43,501 nt of DNA from positions 1 through 43,501 of the forward strand of contig NZ_CAMLDX010000018.1 in the NCBI RefSeq assembly GCF_946478885.1, given 5' to 3'. A program made the translations under genes and the position numbers. This document shows positions 7,818 to 16,604 of the stretch, in pieces. The notes beneath the pieces were generated by a model. That model saw only the letters and a program-made list of their open reading frames with translations. It made no database searches and was not told where the DNA came from. Each line of letters opens with the position of its first letter. The first letter of the stretch is position 1. The DNA is from an uncultured Bacillus sp. (GTDB lineage Bacteria; Bacillota; Bacilli; Bacillales_B; DSM-18226).

Positions 7818-7965
7818 TTTTAGTCCTCCCTCAATTGTTCATTTACTAATTATGTGCATTTTTTCACAACAATATAGTATAAATACATTACCTATTTTAA
7901 AGATAATAGTATCAGAAAATGTCAAAATGTACAGAAAGAATCAAATTTTTTTACGAATTTAAATA

Positions 7966-7993
7966 AAAAAATTCTCCTGGAAGGGAGAATTTT
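7966..7993 (-). terminator. Rho-independent terminator of hit
   Basis: AAAATTCTCC and GGAGAATTTT form a stem that overlaps the hit stop codon; on the minus strand it is followed by TTTTTTTATT. Confidence 0.8.
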
Positions 7994-8411
7994 ACAGCTG
8001 TTCGCTGATATCCGAAGCCATTTTCTGGAGATCTTCAAAGCTGTAATCGTTTTGGTTGTTTTTCCAGACAGCGCCAAATCCATCGCCCATCCCGTAGCGC
8101 GGAATAAGATGAACATGGAAATGAAACACAGATTGTCCGGCTTCTTCACCATTGTTATTGACCATGTTTAGGCCGACAGGCTGATAAACTGTCTTTAACG
8201 CATTGGCGATTTCTGGAACAACATCAAAGATATTTTTGGCAATTTCCGGTGTTAATTCAAATAGATTTTCCTTATGTACTTTAGGTATAACCAGTGTATG
8301 TCCTTTTGTCACTTGGCTGATGTCGAGGAAGGCAACCACATGTTCATTTTCATAGACCTTTGCTGCTGGAATATCACCATTTGCAATTTTGCAAAAAATA
8401 CAATCGCTCAT
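7992..8411 (-). CDS. hit: HIT-family nucleotide-binding hydrolase
   Basis: A 139-residue histidine-triad protein with the catalytic HFHVHLIPR motif (H97, H99, H101) and an N-terminal CIFCKIANGDIPAAKVYE block. HIT proteins cleave nucleotide phosphoramidates or adenylylated substrates; the physiological substrate in Bacillus is unclear. Full length. It is divergent from ecsA, as in B. subtilis, but here an unusually large 627-base spacer lies between them. GAAGGGATTG precedes the ATG. A separate minus-strand terminator (8501-8531) lies upstream of its promoter region. Confidence 0.93.
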   Translation of the reverse strand: MSDCIFCKIANGDIPAAKVYENEHVVAFLDISQVTKGHTLVIPKVHKENLFELTPEIAKNIFDVVPEIANALKTVYQPVGLNMVNNNGEEAGQSVFHFHVHLIPRYGMGDGFGAVWKNNQNDYSFEDLQKMASDISEQL

Positions 8412-8500
8412 TTATTTCAATCCCTTCTACTATCGATTTTTAAACATTGTACCATATAATCCCTTTACTTATAAAGACGGGGCTGCGGCGTTAAGGGAAT

Positions 8501-8531
8501 AAAAAAGGCAGGATTCGCATGGAATCCCGCC
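8501..8531 (-). terminator. Strong minus-strand terminator upstream of hit
   Basis: On the minus strand GGCGGGATTC (8522-8531) pairs with GAATCCTGCC (8507-8516) with one G-U pair and is followed by TTTTTT (8501-8506) and TATT. No protein gene lies immediately upstream on the minus strand, so it must end some other transcript; the repeat units at 8540-8900 are the obvious candidate. The plus-strand side has only CTTTTAC. Confidence 0.8.
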
Positions 8532-8539
8532 CTTTTACA

Positions 8540-8900
8540 GGGGATTATGACATATACTTGCGTTCTATTACAGGTTCTTTTCTGCTGTAAACACCTCATT
8601 TTTCATTTTAATAAAAAATGCTTGTGCTTATTTAGAAACTGATCCTTTGTTCAAGCTAACCATCCCCTATTTCTGATAAGTTTTTCAACTTTAGAAAAAT
8701 CGGGTCGTTATCTTTGATGAACACCTCATTTTCAAATGAGTTTTGAAATTATCGGTGTGAAAGATCATTATGGTCGTGCATTACAACCATCCCCTTATAG
8801 AATCATCGCAGCATATCATGGTTGATTGAATGAACTTGTCTTTAACAGACACCTCATTTCAATGGTCGATGATTATATCATCTTAAGTGTATCCCCTACG
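8540..8900 (-). ncRNA. Candidate non-coding RNA locus: three diverged ~130-base units
   Basis: The hit-ecsA spacer has no gene of normal size but a repeated pattern. ACACCTCATT occurs at 8591, 8721 and 8849 (spacing 130 and 128), and ATCCCCT at 8662, 8789 and 8891; two of the latter are preceded by AACC. Read on the minus strand each unit has GGGGAT followed further on by AATGAGGTGT. The sequence between the motifs differs, but each unit can pair ACAC with GTGT across a hairpin; the middle unit also pairs ATCTTT with AAAGAT. A strong minus-strand terminator follows, so minus is the favoured strand. On the plus strand the same motifs (CACCTC, TCCCC) would be anti-Shine-Dalgarno-like. I do not recognise the family. 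Confidence 0.45.
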
Positions 8901-9038
8901 TAAGTTAGAATGTACGATTTACAAAAAAATATCCCTTTGAACTTAAATTATTTATAAACTTCACTCTGCCCAAACTAGACAAGTGGTGAAGCTATTTTTT
9001 ACAATAAGATTAACCTATAGAAGAGAGGAAATTTATGC

Positions 9039-9779
9039 ATGTCTCTATTGCAGATTAAAAATGTAACAGGCGGGTATACGAGAAATCCTGTCTTAAAGGA
9101 TGTTTCTTTTCAAGTGGATAAAGGAGAGTTAGTCGGGTTAATTGGCTTAAACGGTGCAGGAAAAAGTACGACCATCAAGCATATTATTGGATTGATGGAG
9201 CCACATAAAGGACAGATAACCATTAATGGCAAAACGATTGATGCTGACAGGGAGGAATACCGGAAACAGTTTACATTTGTTCCGGAGACACCAGTCCTTT
9301 ATGAAGAATTGACTCTTGATGAGCATTTGCGTCTGACCGCAATGGCCTATGGATTGGAGCAATCACTTTACAAGAAAAGAGTAGCGGAGCTGTTGCGGGA
9401 ATTTCGCATGGGAAAAAGGTTGAAGTGGTTTCCTGCCCATTTTTCAAAAGGGATGAAACAAAAGGTGATGATTATGTGTGCATTTCTTGTGCAACCGTCC
9501 TTGTATATTGTTGATGAGCCATTTGTCGGTCTTGATCCATTAGGAATACAATCATTGCTGGATTTAATGAAAAAAATGAAAGAAAATGGTGCGGGGATTT
9601 TGATGTCTACGCATATTTTGGCTACAGCCGAACGATATTGCGATCGTTTTATCATCCTTCATGAAGGAAAAATACGGGCACAAGGTACACTGGAGGAACT
9701 GCGCAACGACTTTTCTATGCCGGGAGCGACACTGGATGACTTATATATTGAATTGACAAAGGAAGAAGATTATGTTTGA
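9039..9779 (+). CDS. ecsA: ABC transporter ATP-binding protein EcsA
   Basis: EcsA energises the EcsAB ABC transporter, which in B. subtilis affects protein secretion, competence, sporulation and the intramembrane protease RasP. The 246-residue product has Walker A GLNGAGKST (36-44), the signature variant FSKGMKQK instead of the usual LSGGQ, Walker B LYIVDEP (D159, E160) and the H-loop STHILATAE. The ATG at 9039 follows GAGAGGAAA; an ATG four bases upstream is out of frame. It overlaps ecsB by eight bases, so the two are translationally coupled. Confidence 0.95.
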   Translation: MSLLQIKNVTGGYTRNPVLKDVSFQVDKGELVGLIGLNGAGKSTTIKHIIGLMEPHKGQITINGKTIDADREEYRKQFTFVPETPVLYEELTLDEHLRLTAMAYGLEQSLYKKRVAELLREFRMGKRLKWFPAHFSKGMKQKVMIMCAFLVQPSLYIVDEPFVGLDPLGIQSLLDLMKKMKENGAGILMSTHILATAERYCDRFIILHEGKIRAQGTLEELRNDFSMPGATLDDLYIELTKEEDYV

Positions 9780-10983
9780 TGAAAAGCTGCTTTGGAAAGA
9801 ACGTTTAAGCAGAACAAGTAAAGAACTGTCCCGTTATCTGCGCTACATATTTAATGGGCACATGGTGGTTGTTCTGTTATTTTTACTCGGTACGGCGGCC
9901 TATTATTATCAGGAATGGCTGAAAATAATTCCTGATACATTTCCATCTGCGATTATCATGGCTGTGGCAATGTCATTTGTATTAACATACAGCCCGATTT
10001 ATACGTTTATGTCAGAGGCGGATCGGATTTTCCTCATTCCTTTGGAAACCAGGCTTAGCCATTATTTTAAAAAGTCGCTGCTTGCAAGCTTCACCTTGCA
10101 GATATATTTGCTGGTTATGGCATTGGCCGTGTTGATGCCCCTATACGCAGCTGTTAATCACGGGAATTTCAAAATCTTTTTTTATTTTTTGGCTGCGATG
10201 CTTTTTATGAAATATGTTAATTTATTGATTCGCTGGCGCATTCAGTACTATCAGGAGAAGATAGTACTGAAAATAGATTCGCTGATCCGTTTTTGTATTA
10301 ATCTTGTCTTTCTTTTTCTGCTGTTTTCTAATGCAGCGCTTTATTTTACGATTGCTCCCGTCATCATCTTATTGGGGTTGTATGTTTATTACAAATGGCA
10401 GACGAAGGATAAGGGGCTGAAGTGGGAGTTTCTCATTGGGCAGGACGAAAGGAGAATGACCTCTTTTTATCGACTGGCTAATTTATTTACCGATGTGCCG
10501 AAGCTCAGGAGCACGGTAAAAAGAAGAAGATGGCTGGACTTTCTTCTTGGCGGTATTTCTTTTCGACAGGATCAAACCTTTACTTTTCTATTTGCACGGA
10601 CCTTTTTACGCTCTGGAGATTATTTTGGCCTTTTGGTGAGGCTGACGGTTATAGGAGCAGGAGCCCTTTTGTTTCTCGCTTATGGAATCGGCGAGATCAT
10701 CATTGTAGTGCTGTTTCTTTATTTAACTGGATTCCAGCTTCTTCCGCTTTGGAAGCATCATCAATATCATTCGCTGCAGGAATTATATCCGATTCATAAT
10801 AAAGCAAAGAAAAATAGCTTTCTCCGCTTAATAAGAACGGTTTTATCGATTCAATCAGTTATTTTCTCACTCGCTGTTCTGATCGCGGGTCAGCCTAAAA
10901 CAGCTGCTCTGTCTCTTGTAGCAGGTATTTTGTTCAATATCTATTTTGTATCGGTATACAGCAAACGAAAATTGGAAGGATAA
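9772..10983 (+). CDS. ecsB: ABC transporter permease EcsB
   Basis: The 403-residue membrane protein is the permease partner of EcsA. It begins LLWKERLSRTSKELSRYLRY, a conserved amphipathic N-terminal stretch of EcsB, followed by paired hydrophobic helices. A cytoplasmic loop (about 220-265, with EWEFLIGQDERRM-like and RRRWLDFLLGG segments) and a second membrane cluster follow. Full length compared with the family (about 408 residues). Second gene of the ecsABC operon; the start codon lies inside the end of ecsA. Confidence 0.93.
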   Translation: MFDEKLLWKERLSRTSKELSRYLRYIFNGHMVVVLLFLLGTAAYYYQEWLKIIPDTFPSAIIMAVAMSFVLTYSPIYTFMSEADRIFLIPLETRLSHYFKKSLLASFTLQIYLLVMALAVLMPLYAAVNHGNFKIFFYFLAAMLFMKYVNLLIRWRIQYYQEKIVLKIDSLIRFCINLVFLFLLFSNAALYFTIAPVIILLGLYVYYKWQTKDKGLKWEFLIGQDERRMTSFYRLANLFTDVPKLRSTVKRRRWLDFLLGGISFRQDQTFTFLFARTFLRSGDYFGLLVRLTVIGAGALLFLAYGIGEIIIVVLFLYLTGFQLLPLWKHHQYHSLQELYPIHNKAKKNSFLRLIRTVLSIQSVIFSLAVLIAGQPKTAALSLVAGILFNIYFVSVYSKRKLEG

Positions 10984-11043
10984 TCTTTTCATGAAACCGC
11001 GGCTATATTTATTACGTATTTCATGATTAAAGGAGTGAGGCTG

Positions 11044-11763
11044 ATGAATCGCTATGAAATGCAGGCTTTGGATGAAGTGCTTGTATGGAAACGTAGGATA
11101 TCCAAAAAGCCAAGGATGGTCCAACGGTTAACAAAGCAGGCGCAAGTGAAAATCAATGAAAAAATTCCTGATAAAGCACATGTGATAATAACAGATGCAA
11201 TAAAAAAATTTGTGAAAATGACTTTAACCGGATCAGAGATGATGACAAAGAAAAATCCAGCCGCGAAGTTGACTCTTGAAGAGCGGGATAAGCTGCTTGA
11301 CGAGAAACTGAATGTCTATAGAAAAACAGCCGTTATCGAAGGCGCGGGTACAGGTGCAGCTGGATTGCTCGTGGGATTGGCGGATTTTCCCCTTCTGTTG
11401 TCGATCAAGATGAAATTTTTGTTTGAGGCGGCAAATGTTTACGGATATGATACAAGTAATTATGAGGAACGTATCTTTATTCTTCAGGTGTTTCAGTTGG
11501 CCTTCTCCGGCGTGGAGACGAGAAAAGGAACGCTTGAGATAATCGAGAATTGGCAAGAGAGTAAAGCTGCTTTAATCAATATGGATTGGAGAGAATTTCA
11601 GCAGGAATACCGTGATCATATTGACTTTGTAAAGATGCTTCAGCTTGTTCCGGGAATCGGGGCAATCATTGGTGCTTTTGCTAATTATAATTTATTGGAC
11701 CAACTGGGAGAAACGGCAAAAAACTGCTATCGTATACGCTGGCTTAAAAACGCAGCTTCTTAA
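11044..11763 (+). CDS. ecsC: EcsC family protein
   Basis: A 239-residue protein with the EcsC pattern: an N-terminal segment with LDEVLVWKRRISKKPRM, a central glycine-rich hydrophobic patch (VIEGAGTGAAGLLVGLADFP) and RKGTLEIIENW, then VPGIGAIIGAFANYNLLDQL near the end. The role of EcsC is not established; it is the third gene of the ecs operon. The ATG at 11044 follows AAAGGAG by eight bases; an earlier in-frame ATG at 11023 has no ribosome binding site. A TCATGAAA/TTTCATGA inverted repeat (10989-11026) lies between ecsB and ecsC. Confidence 0.9.
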   Translation: MNRYEMQALDEVLVWKRRISKKPRMVQRLTKQAQVKINEKIPDKAHVIITDAIKKFVKMTLTGSEMMTKKNPAAKLTLEERDKLLDEKLNVYRKTAVIEGAGTGAAGLLVGLADFPLLLSIKMKFLFEAANVYGYDTSNYEERIFILQVFQLAFSGVETRKGTLEIIENWQESKAALINMDWREFQQEYRDHIDFVKMLQLVPGIGAIIGAFANYNLLDQLGETAKNCYRIRWLKNAAS

Positions 11764-11781
11764 AAGGGGGGTGACTCCTGT

Positions 11782-11859
11782 ATGGGAACATGTCCGCATT
11801 GGATAACAGGATCTTATACGGGAGATGGCCCCTTTGCTTTTGGGACAAAGCGCTTTTAA
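11782..11859 (+). CDS. Possible 25-residue peptide downstream of ecsC
   Basis: A reading frame beginning MGTCPHWITG and ending FAFGTKRF follows AAGGGGGGTGA, a strong ribosome binding site, 19 bases after the ecsC stop. The composition (Cys, His, aromatic residues, no long hydrophobic run) is not random-looking. I do not recognise it, and it may be chance. Confidence 0.3.
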   Translation: MGTCPHWITGSYTGDGPFAFGTKRF

Positions 11860-11904
11860 GGAAATAAGATCCCCCTGTCGTTTGCGGCAGGAGAAAGTGA
11901 ATGA

Positions 11905-12432
11905 TTAGTTTTGGCCCTCTACTGGTCCTTGTTCCTTTTCAATGGAGTATCTTGAAATATAAGATGGACGCGGAAAAATCTGTGGCAGCTTCTTCCCTTT
12001 CTTTTCTTTGATTGAAAACGTTTTAGCAAATGTCTCTGAATGCTGCCACTTCTTAAAGAACCCCGCATTTTCCCAAAGAGTCAAAATGATATAAGTATCC
12101 GAAGAAAGCGGACGGAGAACACGAACCGCTCCGAGACCGACTGTACCTTCCAAGACACTTGAAAGGGTATTAAAGCGGTATTCAAAGATAGGACAGCCTT
12201 CGTCCGTTACAGGGAAATGCTGAAGAACAGCATAGGTGAATTGGGCCGACAGTATCCCGACTGCATCAATGACTTCATAATTTCTAGGACTTTTAAAAAG
12301 TGTTTGTCCCTCTGTTTCGTGCAGCAGCAGACAATTCTTTTCATTTTCCATCAGGAGAAACCTTTCTTCCGGATATTTTTCTTTGAATTTTTTCAAAAAA
12401 TCAAAGGTTCCCATGGTTATAAACAAATTCAT
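11905..12432 (-). CDS. hmoB: Haem-degrading monooxygenase HmoB-like
   Basis: A 175-residue protein of the antibiotic-biosynthesis-monooxygenase (ABM) fold related to B. subtilis HmoB (YhgC), which opens haem to release iron. The family blocks EVIDAVGI, GAVRVLRPLSSDTYIILTLWE and WQHSETF (the last housing a haem-side His) are all visible. The ATG at 12432 lies six bases after GAGGTG; an in-frame GTG at 12441 overlaps that site. It is divergent from hemE. A 17-bp palindrome overlaps its -10 region, suggesting repressor control. Confidence 0.85.
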   Translation of the reverse strand: MNLFITMGTFDFLKKFKEKYPEERFLLMENEKNCLLLHETEGQTLFKSPRNYEVIDAVGILSAQFTYAVLQHFPVTDEGCPIFEYRFNTLSSVLEGTVGLGAVRVLRPLSSDTYIILTLWENAGFFKKWQHSETFAKTFSIKEKKGKKLPQIFPRPSYISRYSIEKEQGPVEGQN

Positions 12433-12456
12433 TGGATACACCTCGCTTTTCTTTAT

Positions 12457-12473
12457 TATACAGAATCTGTATA
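12457..12473. promoter_or_regulatory. 17-bp perfect palindrome over the hmoB -10 box
   Basis: TATACAGA, a central A, then TCTGTATA. On the minus strand its right-hand part merges into TATAAT, 26-30 bases before the hmoB start codon. A repressor bound here would block hmoB. It is not the Fur 19-mer or a PerR box. Confidence 0.5.
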
Positions 12474-12666
12474 GTGTAATTCCATAAGGGGGATTTTTTG
12501 TATAATAAAAGGCAATTTATTGAATTATAGGCAGGTAAGCTATACAAAGATAGTAGAAAAAAGGTATGATGTTTATTAGTTAAAATGCCACATCTATGAC
12601 TCTTTGTAAGTACCTAATATATATATTAAATATTGAATGAATCAAGTCTTTAGGGGGATAAGATTA

Positions 12667-13713
12667 ATGATGAACATCGTAAATGAGACTTTTTTAAAAG
12701 CCGCAAGGGGTGAAAAAACGGATTATGTACCAGTATGGTATATGAGACAGGCTGGCCGTTCACAGCCAGAATATCGAAAAATTAAGGAAAAGTATTCCCT
12801 GTTTGAAATTACTCATCAGCCGGAGCTTTGTGCCTATGTAACAAGATTGCCGGTGGAAAACTACGGGGTAGATGCGGCTATTCTCTATAAGGATATAATG
12901 ACACCGCTTCCGGCCATCGGTGTAGATGTTGAAATTAAAGGCGGAGTGGGACCGGTGATTTCCAATCCGATAACATCAGTAGAAGATGTTGCAAAGCTTG
13001 GAGAAATTCATCCGGAAGAAGATATTCCGTATGTTTTGGATACGATAAAGCTCCTGACGGAAGAACAGCTTTCTGTTCCGTTAATTGGTTTTTCCGGAGC
13101 TCCCTTCACCCTTGCCAGTTATATGATTGAAGGCGGTCCTTCAAAAAACTATACAAAAACAAAAGCTTTTATGTATTCAGATCCTAAAGCATGGTTTGCC
13201 TTAATGGACAAGCTTGCAGAAGTCACAATTACGTATGTAAAGGCGCAAATTCATGCCGGGGCAAGCGCTATCCAGATTTTTGACTCATGGGTAGGAGCAG
13301 TGAACGCTGAGGATTATCGTTATTATATTAAACCGGTGATGAAGCGGATTTTTACGGCACTACGGGAAGAAAATGTACCATTCATTATGTTTGGAGTTGG
13401 AGCAAGCCATTTGGCTCTTGAATGGAATGATCTGCCGCTGGATGTTGTAGGTCTCGATTGGCGTCTGCCGATTCGTGAGGCAAGACAGTTAGGAATTAAT
13501 AAAACCGTACAGGGAAATCTCGATCCGGCACTGCTATTAGCTCCATGGAATGTGATTGAGGAAAAAGCAAAAGCCATTTTAGATCAGGGAATGGAACAAC
13601 CTGGTTATATCTTTAACCTTGGACACGGTGTGTTCCCACAGGTAAACCCGGAGACATTAAAGAGATTAACGAGCTTTATTCATGAATATTCCGCTTCAAA
13701 GCTGAGTAAATAA
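12667..13713 (+). CDS. hemE: Uroporphyrinogen decarboxylase
   Basis: HemE decarboxylates uroporphyrinogen III to coproporphyrinogen III in the cytoplasm. The 348-residue protein has the family signature [17 protein letters not shown] near the N terminus, with the invariant catalytic Asp in [14 protein letters not shown], and the second signature [28 protein letters not shown] and NLGHGVFP close the active site. ATG at 12667 (or 12670) follows AGGGGGA; an upstream in-frame ATG at 12637 lacks a site. First gene of hemEHY; the B. subtilis neighbour pbpF is absent here. Confidence 0.96.
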   Translation: MMNIVNETFLKAARGEKTDYVPVWYMRQAGRSQPEYRKIKEKYSLFEITHQPELCAYVTRLPVENYGVDAAILYKDIMTPLPAIGVDVEIKGGVGPVISNPITSVEDVAKLGEIHPEEDIPYVLDTIKLLTEEQLSVPLIGFSGAPFTLASYMIEGGPSKNYTKTKAFMYSDPKAWFALMDKLAEVTITYVKAQIHAGASAIQIFDSWVGAVNAEDYRYYIKPVMKRIFTALREENVPFIMFGVGASHLALEWNDLPLDVVGLDWRLPIREARQLGINKTVQGNLDPALLLAPWNVIEEKAKAILDQGMEQPGYIFNLGHGVFPQVNPETLKRLTSFIHEYSASKLSK

Positions 13714-13819
13714 TGGATCATCCATCAAATTTGATTATGTATTATCTTCTGGATGGCAATAAATCACACCATAAGTGATCATGGAAGAAGCAGCTATGTG
13801 AAGGGATGGATGATTTTTG

Positions 13820-14755
13820 ATGAAACGAAAAATAGGCTTGCTTGTAATGGCCTATGGCACTCCATATCAGGAAAGCGACATTGAACGTTATTATACTCAT
13901 ATTCGTCGGGGAAAAACCCCTTCTTCGGAATTGCAGAAGGATCTGGCAGATCGTTATGAAGCGATCGGGGGGATTTCTCCGTTGGCAAAGATTACACGCG
14001 ATCAAGCTGTAAAGCTGACGGAACAGTTAAATAGTCTGCAGTGTTCTGTTGATTTTCAGATGTACCTAGGTTTAAAACATATTGAGCCGTTTATAGAGGA
14101 TGCTGTAAAGCAGATGCGTGAAGATGGCATCGAGAAGGCCGTTAGTATTGTACTGGCGCCACATTTTTCTTCCTTCAGTATTGAATCATATAATGGACGG
14201 GCGTTGGAGCAAGCCGGCTATTTAGGAGGTCCGTCCATTGCTTGTATTGAAAGCTGGTACAAGGAACCGAAATTTATTGAATACTGGGCCGACAAAGTGA
14301 GGGAAACCTTCAGCAGGATGCTGGAGGAAGAGAGAAGCCAGGCGGTTGTCATTTTTTCCGCACACAGTTTGCCACAGAAAATTACTCAATTCGGTGACCC
14401 GTATCCAGATCAGCTTTATAAGACAGCCGAATTAATTGCCGAAAGGGCGGGTATTACACACTACGCTGTTGGATGGCAAAGTGCGGGCAGAACGCCAGAG
14501 CCTTGGCTTGGACCGGATGTAAAGGATTTAACACGGGAATTACATGCGCAGAATGGATACCAGGCATTTGTTTATGTTCCGGTTGGATTTGTATCCGATC
14601 ATTTAGAGGTTTTATATGATAACGATATTGAGTGCAGAGCTGTCACAGAGGAAATCGGCGCATCATATTATCGGCCCGAAATGCCGAATGTGCAGCCTCA
14701 GTTCATAGATGCTCTCGCAGAAACAGTTTGGAACAAGGTAAATGGATCTAGATGA
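13820..14755 (+). CDS. hemH: Coproporphyrin III ferrochelatase (CpfC, formerly HemH)
   Basis: The 311-residue enzyme inserts ferrous iron into coproporphyrin III in the coproporphyrin-dependent haem pathway of Gram-positive bacteria. Visible are the metal-site His in [10 protein letters not shown] (H182) and the catalytic Glu in [19 protein letters not shown] (E263). It is the monofunctional soluble Firmicutes type, with no C-terminal membrane helix. The ATG at 13820 is used; a TTG directly before it is the alternative, and AAGGGATGG lies upstream. About 100 bases separate it from hemE. Confidence 0.95.
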   Translation: MKRKIGLLVMAYGTPYQESDIERYYTHIRRGKTPSSELQKDLADRYEAIGGISPLAKITRDQAVKLTEQLNSLQCSVDFQMYLGLKHIEPFIEDAVKQMREDGIEKAVSIVLAPHFSSFSIESYNGRALEQAGYLGGPSIACIESWYKEPKFIEYWADKVRETFSRMLEEERSQAVVIFSAHSLPQKITQFGDPYPDQLYKTAELIAERAGITHYAVGWQSAGRTPEPWLGPDVKDLTRELHAQNGYQAFVYVPVGFVSDHLEVLYDNDIECRAVTEEIGASYYRPEMPNVQPQFIDALAETVWNKVNGSR

Positions 14756-14844
14756 AGCTCTAAAGGTACGTATAGAAGCTTAAATTTAATCCAAGGTGAT
14801 CTTTATCATAAAATGATTATCTTACAAAAAGAAGGCGATATGCA

Positions 14845-16257
14845 GTGTCAGAAACGAAGAAAAGGGTTGTGGTAATCGGCGGGGGAATCACCGGTTTAAC
14901 GGCAACCTATTATTTACAAAAAGAAATACGCGAGCAGAACCTCCCTCTTGAGGCTATCCTTGTTGAGGCCTCACAGCGTCTCGGCGGAAAAATGCAGACA
15001 TATCGGAAGGATGGATATGTAATTGAAAGAGGTCCTGATTCTTTTCTAGAACGAAAAACAAGCGCCGCTCGTTTGGCAAAAGAAGTGGGCATGGAAAATA
15101 AACTTGTCAATAACACTGCCGGAAAATCATATGTACTCGTAAAGGATCGCCTGCACCCTATGCCGGGTGGGGCGATTATGGGAATTCCTACAGAAATCGG
15201 TCCGTTTATTACAACAGGATTATTTTCTATTGGCGGAAAGCTGCGTGCAGCAGGCGATTTTGTGCTACCTCGTTCAAAACCGGTAAAAGATCAATCATTA
15301 GGTACTTTTTTTCGGAGAAGATTGGGGGATGAAGTTGTTGAGAATTTGATTGAGCCGCTTCTTTCCGGCATTTATTCTGGCGATATTGATGAAATGAGCT
15401 TAATGGCTACATTTCCGCAATACTATTCATTGGAGCAGAAACATCGCAGTCTAGTATTGGGCATGAAAAAAACAACGCCGCGTCGTCCAAAAACAACCGG
15501 AACTAAGAAAAAGGGAATGTTTTTAACCTTTACAACCGGCCTGCAATCCTTTGCAGATGCCATTGAAGCCAAACTTGAACCAGGCTCTGTTAAAAAGGGC
15601 TTTCGGGCGGAAGGAATTCATAAAACTAATGAAGGCTATGAAATTAAATTAAATGGTGCTGAGACTTTACAGGCAGACAGCATTGTGATGTCAGTATCAC
15701 ACCAAACGGTTTACAGTATTTTTTCAGAGTATGAATTTTTCCAGGGCTTTAAAAATGTACCTTCCACTTCAGTAGCTACCGTTGCCCTCGGTTTTCCGAA
15801 AGAAGCGATTAAAAAGGATATTAATGGGACCGGCTTTGTCGTGTCACGAAATGGGGATTATTCGATTACTGCCTGTACATGGGTGCACAAAAAGTGGCCG
15901 CATTCTACACCGGAAGGAAAGGTGCTGCTACGCTGTTATGTAGGAAGAGCAGGAGACGAAGCTGTCGTGGATCTCTCTGACGATGAAGTTGTTCAGATTG
16001 TATTAGATGATTTATCGAAAACGATGGATATCACGAGGGCACCGGAGCTCGTTGTTATTTCCCGCTGGCATAATGCTATGCCGCAGTATACAGTAGGACA
16101 TAGAGAAAGAATGGAGAAGGCAACAACCGGAATGCTGAAAGAGCTTCCCGGAATCTTTTTGGCGGGCAGCTCCTATAATGGCCTCGGGTTACCAGATTGT
16201 ATTGATCAGGGAGAGGATGCTGTAAAGCGGGTTTTGGACTATTTAAAACTCTCCTAG
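14845..16257 (+). CDS. hemY: Coproporphyrinogen III oxidase (CgoX, formerly HemY)
   Basis: CgoX is an FAD enzyme that oxidises coproporphyrinogen III to coproporphyrin III, the substrate of CpfC. The 470-residue product begins with a Rossmann FAD motif (VVVIGGGITGLTATYYL) and EASQRLGGKMQT. It ends with the C-terminal FAD block FLAGSSYNGLGLPDCIDQGE. The start is GTG at 14845 after GAAGGCG; the nearby ATG at 14840 is out of frame. Last gene of hemEHY, followed by a hairpin terminator shared with yhfH. Confidence 0.94.
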   Translation: MSETKKRVVVIGGGITGLTATYYLQKEIREQNLPLEAILVEASQRLGGKMQTYRKDGYVIERGPDSFLERKTSAARLAKEVGMENKLVNNTAGKSYVLVKDRLHPMPGGAIMGIPTEIGPFITTGLFSIGGKLRAAGDFVLPRSKPVKDQSLGTFFRRRLGDEVVENLIEPLLSGIYSGDIDEMSLMATFPQYYSLEQKHRSLVLGMKKTTPRRPKTTGTKKKGMFLTFTTGLQSFADAIEAKLEPGSVKKGFRAEGIHKTNEGYEIKLNGAETLQADSIVMSVSHQTVYSIFSEYEFFQGFKNVPSTSVATVALGFPKEAIKKDINGTGFVVSRNGDYSITACTWVHKKWPHSTPEGKVLLRCYVGRAGDEAVVDLSDDEVVQIVLDDLSKTMDITRAPELVVISRWHNAMPQYTVGHRERMEKATTGMLKELPGIFLAGSSYNGLGLPDCIDQGEDAVKRVLDYLKLS

Positions 16258-16281
16258 ACAGAAATAAGCCATGTTTTTTAT

Positions 16282-16322
16282 AAAAAAAAGAACCAGTCGG
16301 ACAATAAACGACTGGTTTTAAA
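16282..16322. terminator. Bidirectional terminator between hemY and yhfH
   Basis: AACCAGTCG (16291-16299) and CGACTGGTT (16309-16317) form a nine-base stem. On the plus strand TTA AAC follows; on the minus strand a run of eight T (complement of 16282-16289) follows, so it is strongest for yhfH but can serve both convergent genes. Confidence 0.75.
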
Positions 16323-16415
16323 CGTTTAATAGAGGATAATCGATTCTATTAAACAAATAGATTAGGATTAGAAATAGGAAGATGAATAAAAAAATGAATT
16401 GATACCAAATATTAA

Positions 16416-16550
16416 TTAAAGATCATGCATATCGAGACAATGATCGCATTTGTTGCTGTAACAATCTGCCTGTTCCTCGATTTTTTTACCGCATTCAGAA
16501 CAGATTTTTGCTGGTAAATTTCTGAAAAACTCAACAATGCTTTGTACCAT
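16416..16550 (-). CDS. yhfH: YhfH family small zinc-ribbon-like protein
   Basis: A 44-residue protein starting MVQSIVEFFRNLPAK, followed by ICSECGKKIEEQADC and a final KCDHCLDMHDL block. Two CxxC pairs (CSEC and CDHC) form a probable zinc ribbon, and the sequence matches the short YhfH proteins of Bacillus. GGAGGAGACATC precedes the ATG. Function unknown. A perfect 26-bp palindrome lies 28 bases upstream of the start, so tight transcriptional control is likely. Confidence 0.85.
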   Translation of the reverse strand: MVQSIVEFFRNLPAKICSECGKKIEEQADCYSNKCDHCLDMHDL

Positions 16551-16578
16551 GATGTCTCCTCCATACTTTTGAGTCATT

Positions 16579-16604
16579 AATTAATTCGATTAATCGAATT
16601 AATT
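16579..16604. promoter_or_regulatory. 26-bp perfect palindrome upstream of yhfH
   Basis: AATTAATTCGATT followed by its exact complement AATCGAATTAATT. It lies in the yhfH promoter region and reads the same on both strands. It is very AT-rich apart from two TCGA-like cores. A dimeric repressor operator is the natural reading; the regulator is unknown. Confidence 0.55.

Noticed and set aside
7818..7965. Riboswitch or T-box in front of serC
   Set aside because: The sequence is AT-rich without a conserved core; it reads as an ordinary promoter and leader next to the hit terminator.
8540..8900. The spaced ACACCTCATT motifs could be a CRISPR array
   Set aside because: Units are about 130 bases apart, the shared motif is only about 10 bases, and no cas gene is present.
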